Shown here: piece after piece, positions 6,572-8,739 of the stretch
How positions within the stretch are numbered: the first letter of the stretch is position 1
How the letters are laid out: each line of letters opens with the position of its first letter
NCBI GenBank assembly: GCA_049582065.1
Contig: JBAUTF010000261.1
Location: 1 to 8,739, forward strand
Direction of reading: 5' to 3'
From: DATKSS01 sp049582065
Lineage (GTDB): Bacteria > Chloroflexota > Dormibacteria > Dormibacterales > Dormibacteraceae
DNA: 8,739 nucleotides
Notes under the pieces: model-generated
Seen by the model: the letters and a program-made list of their open reading frames with translations, nothing else
The model's database searches: none
What the model was told of the DNA's origin: nothing
Position numbers and translations under genes: made by a program

Positions 6572-8644
6572 CCTTCCCGCTCCTATTCGAGAGTTGACGA
6601 GAACGCCCGTGATTCTATTGCCGGCGCGGTCGATCGCGTCCCGTTCCTGCGCCTCTTCGAAAAGGTAGGCAGAGCGGGGTCGGAGGCCGCTCAGCGCGGC
6701 GCGGTTGACGAGGGCCGCACCGACGTCTTCGACAGCAGACGCCAGGGTGGGCTTGCCCAGTCCGAAACCTTGTCCCAACCCGATGCCCGCCGCCTTCATC
6801 ATATCGGCCGCGTATTCGTTCTCGACGCCTTCGGCGATCACGATTGCGCCGCTGATGCGGGCAAATGTCGTGGTTGCATCGATGACGGCCCTCGACCCCA
6901 TTCGTGCCGAGGTCATCGTGAGGCTTCGCCCGAGCTTGAGGTACTCGCTGGCAGATGCGGCAAGGAGCTTCAACGTCGAGTGCCCCTCACCGACATCATC
7001 GAGCGCAAAGCGGAGCCCTTCCGCTCGATATGCAGCAAGCACGCGATGCAACACCTCGTAATCGCTGATCAACTCGTGCTCGGTGATATCGAGCACGACT
7101 GTCCGCGGCGCTCGTTGATGCGCCCGGAGCAGGTCCAGCAGGGGATCGATCCCGTGGATGGGATTCGAGAGACTCGACGCACTGATGTTCAGGAAGAGCA
7201 TGGCTTCTGCAGGAAGCTCTTTCGCGTCCTCGACAGCCTGACTACGGCAGATGCGGTCGAGATCGCCGATGTGGCCGCTGGTGCGTGCGGCCTCAAAGAC
7301 TTCCTCGACAGAGTCCAGCGCCGCGAATCCTTCGGGGCGTGCCAGCGCCTCATATCCCAACACGGTCCCGTCGGTGAGATTGACGATCGGTTGAAACACC
7401 GTCGTGAGGGTGCCCTCGCCGAGGACATGCGTGATGACGTCGGAATACGATCGTTCGGCGATGTCACCCGACTCTCCTGTCACATATGCGCGCCCGATGA
7501 CCTGGTCACCGCCGGCCTTCTTGGCCTTGTAGAGCGACTCGTCTGCTCGCTGCCACACGGAAACTGGATCAGCACCAGCGGGTGCGGCGCTCCAGCCCAC
7601 GGTGATGCGCGCCGGGCCGCTCGGCAGCAGCAGCGTGTGCATCGCCACTCGCATGCGCTCGGCGACGACTCCGGCGCCGAGCACACCAACCTCGGGGAGC
7701 AGTGCGGCGAACTCATCGCCACCGACCCGAGCCATAACGTCCCATCCTCGGACGAGGAGGCCGAGCGTATGTCCGACGAGGCGCAGCAACGCGTCGCCCG
7801 CGGCGTGACCGTCCGTGTCATTCGTTGTCTTCAAACCGTCGACGTCCAGGGAGAGGACCGCGAACGGTTGACGAGGAATGGTCCGCAGCGCGCGGTCGAA
7901 CTCTCGGCGGTTCTTCAGGCCCGTGAGCGCATCGGTGGACGCCTGTGCGGCGAGCTCCATCGCGGATGCATGCAGGGCGATCTCAGCACGTCCCCGGTCG
8001 ATGAAGAGTCCGACCTGGCGACAGGCTGCTTGCACGGCGTTGAGCAAGTCCTTGGGGGGGCGCCCGGGTGACTCATGAAAGGCGACGAGTACGCCGGCGA
8101 TGCCCCCAATCCCCCGGATCGGGAAGGTCATGATGCAACGGATCCCGGCCGCCGCAGCCTCGGAGTCGCGATCCGCGTCGTGGCCGGTCGCAGACGGAGG
8201 AGCCATCGAACCGCGCCCGCTCTTCATGGCGCGTGCAACCATCGAGGGAGCTGACCCCGGTTCAATCTTCCGGCCGGCGGCCTCAAACGCCTTTGACCCC
8301 TTCGACCCGTCGGTTGCTCCGCACTCCAGCGCAACCTCCGGCGCATCTCCATGGCTCAGCCAGATTTCCGCGATCTGGCATCGCAGCGTCATTCGTACAA
8401 GATCCAACGATTGCTCCAACGTCGGGTGAAGGTCGGTGGACTCGTTGATGAGGGTGAGGACTCGCACCAGCAGTTCGTCTCGGCTCGTGACGTCTTGCCA
8501 TGAGGGCTGAGCCGACGCCACCAGCGATATGACAGGACCGTGATCATCGACGTCAGTGTCGACGCGCGGATGCATATCGTCCCGCGTGAGACTCTGGACA
8601 GACGTGCCCAGCACCTCTGAGGCGATGCGACGGCCGGACATCAA
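6104..8644 (-). CDS. GAF-GGDEF-EAL cyclic di-GMP enzyme fused in frame to a DUF1801 domain
   Basis: One uninterrupted 846-residue frame without membrane helices. A GAF-like sensor region spans about 70-220. It is followed by a diguanylate cyclase domain (about 228-385), with STDALTGLKNRREFD, metal-site Asp267, an intact GGDEF at 308-312 and an RGWD (299-302) five residues earlier, fitting the inhibitory I-site RxxD. The EAL phosphodiesterase domain (about 405-640) keeps Glu432, Asn486, Glu522, Asp549-Asp550, Lys570, Glu605 and Gln625, but the usual Asp of the K-x-D motif is Gly572 (KLG). Loop 6 reads DDVGEGHSTL instead of DDFGTGYSSL. So cyclase activity looks likely and phosphodiesterase activity possible but altered. 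From residue 692 the protein continues as a complete DUF1801 protein. Start is TTG 8644 (GAGG seven bases before) or ATG 8641 (ten bases). The C-terminal fusion may be real or due to a lost stop codon. Confidence 0.85.
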   Translation of the reverse strand: MMSGRRIASEVLGTSVQSLTRDDMHPRVDTDVDDHGPVISLVASAQPSWQDVTSRDELLVRVLTLINESTDLHPTLEQSLDLVRMTLRCQIAEIWLSHGDAPEVALECGATDGSKGSKAFEAAGRKIEPGSAPSMVARAMKSGRGSMAPPSATGHDADRDSEAAAAGIRCIMTFPIRGIGGIAGVLVAFHESPGRPPKDLLNAVQAACRQVGLFIDRGRAEIALHASAMELAAQASTDALTGLKNRREFDRALRTIPRQPFAVLSLDVDGLKTTNDTDGHAAGDALLRLVGHTLGLLVRGWDVMARVGGDEFAALLPEVGVLGAGVVAERMRVAMHTLLLPSGPARITVGWSAAPAGADPVSVWQRADESLYKAKKAGGDQVIGRAYVTGESGDIAERSYSDVITHVLGEGTLTTVFQPIVNLTDGTVLGYEALARPEGFAALDSVEEVFEAARTSGHIGDLDRICRSQAVEDAKELPAEAMLFLNISASSLSNPIHGIDPLLDLLRAHQRAPRTVVLDITEHELISDYEVLHRVLAAYRAEGLRFALDDVGEGHSTLKLLAASASEYLKLGRSLTMTSARMGSRAVIDATTTFARISGAIVIAEGVENEYAADMMKAAGIGLGQGFGLGKPTLASAVEDVGAALVNRAALSGLRPRSAYLFEEAQERDAIDRAGNRITGVLVNSRIGAGRMAATKTTQKGANRTSAKASASAGFSAEEKAAARARVRELKAEAAKADGKTALLEAIARMQEPDRSIAKKVHALITAAAPDLAPKTWYGMPAYTKDGNVICYFQNAGKFKVRYQTIGFSDKAKVDDGAMWPIQYAITKLTPAEEAKITALVKKAVR
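6580..6584 (-). promoter_or_regulatory. Internal Shine-Dalgarno AGGAG before the DUF1801 start
   Basis: On the minus strand AGGAG at 6584-6580 lies eight bases before the ATG at 6571, within the coding frame of the GAF-GGDEF-EAL gene. The codons around it (AGA, CGA, ATA, GGA, AGG) are unlike the GC-ending codons used elsewhere in the gene, as expected if this was once an intergenic leader. Confidence 0.65.
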
Positions 8645-8673
8645 GCGGTGACCTCGTTGCGTGGACCCTCTGA

Positions 8674-8694
8674 GGGCACGGTCCTCGCGTGCCC
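8674..8694. repeat. Perfect 7-bp inverted repeat upstream of the GGDEF-EAL gene
   Basis: GGGCACG at 8674-8680 and CGTGCCC at 8688-8694 are exact reverse complements with a seven-base loop. The element lies about 30 bases upstream of the gene's start, inside the 95-base leader at the right edge. A competing smaller pairing exists: GGACC at 8663-8667 with GGTCC at 8680-8684. It could be an operator or a leader hairpin near the ribosome binding site. No T-run follows on either strand, so it is not an obvious terminator. Confidence 0.4.
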
Positions 8695-8739
8695 CAAATG
8701 CGTCGGCGCGGTAGCGTACTTAAGGGGTCTTTGAGACTC

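Noticed and set aside
5507..8071. An 854-codon open frame on the plus strand opposite the GGDEF-EAL gene
   Set aside because: It is antisense to a gene with clear domains and also runs through the membrane protein gene in another frame. Its translation is rich in Arg, His and Gly with no recognisable domain, as expected from a shadow of a GC-rich gene.

Overview
This is a compact high-GC bacterial window with seven intact genes or gene-like units and one gene cut by the left edge. Its GC content, frequent GTG/TTG/CTG start candidates and protein flavours suggest an actinobacterial or Chloroflexota-like organism. I cannot place it more precisely from the sequence. I see no tRNA, rRNA, CRISPR array, insertion sequence or phage gene, and nothing that clearly marks a transferred island. 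Apart from the c-di-GMP fusion described below, it reads as ordinary chromosomal DNA.

Layout from left to right: (1) an ABC-2 type exporter on the minus strand, with an ATPase (340-1281) followed by a 4-base-overlapping permease that leaves the window at base 1. (2) A divergent small MTH1187/YkoF-type thiamine-binding protein (1451-1747, plus), preceded by a perfect 8-bp hairpin and a strong ribosome binding site. (3) A minus-strand pair: nicotinate phosphoribosyltransferase pncB (3002-4360), then ribose-phosphate pyrophosphokinase prs (1762-2736), separated by 265 bases. Prs makes PRPP and PncB consumes it to make nicotinate mononucleotide, so the pair makes sense as NAD salvage. (4) A divergent tandem universal stress protein (4573-5457, plus), followed by a perfect 8-bp inverted repeat. 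(5) A four-helix membrane protein resembling DUF2269 (5598-6089, plus). (6) On the minus strand, an 846-residue frame (6104-8644) with GAF, GGDEF and EAL domains running without a stop into a DUF1801 domain. The DUF1801 part has its own ATG and Shine-Dalgarno sequence at 6571.

Gene order alternates in divergent and convergent pairs. Both convergent junctions (1747/1762 and 6089/6104) leave only 14 bases, with no room for separate terminators. The most interesting feature is the c-di-GMP enzyme to DUF1801 junction. It may be a real fusion, a recently lost stop codon, or two nested in-frame products from one gene. Other points worth a look are the non-canonical residues in the EAL domain and universal stress protein, and a possible CTG start for prs. 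I found no convincing undescribed multi-gene system.
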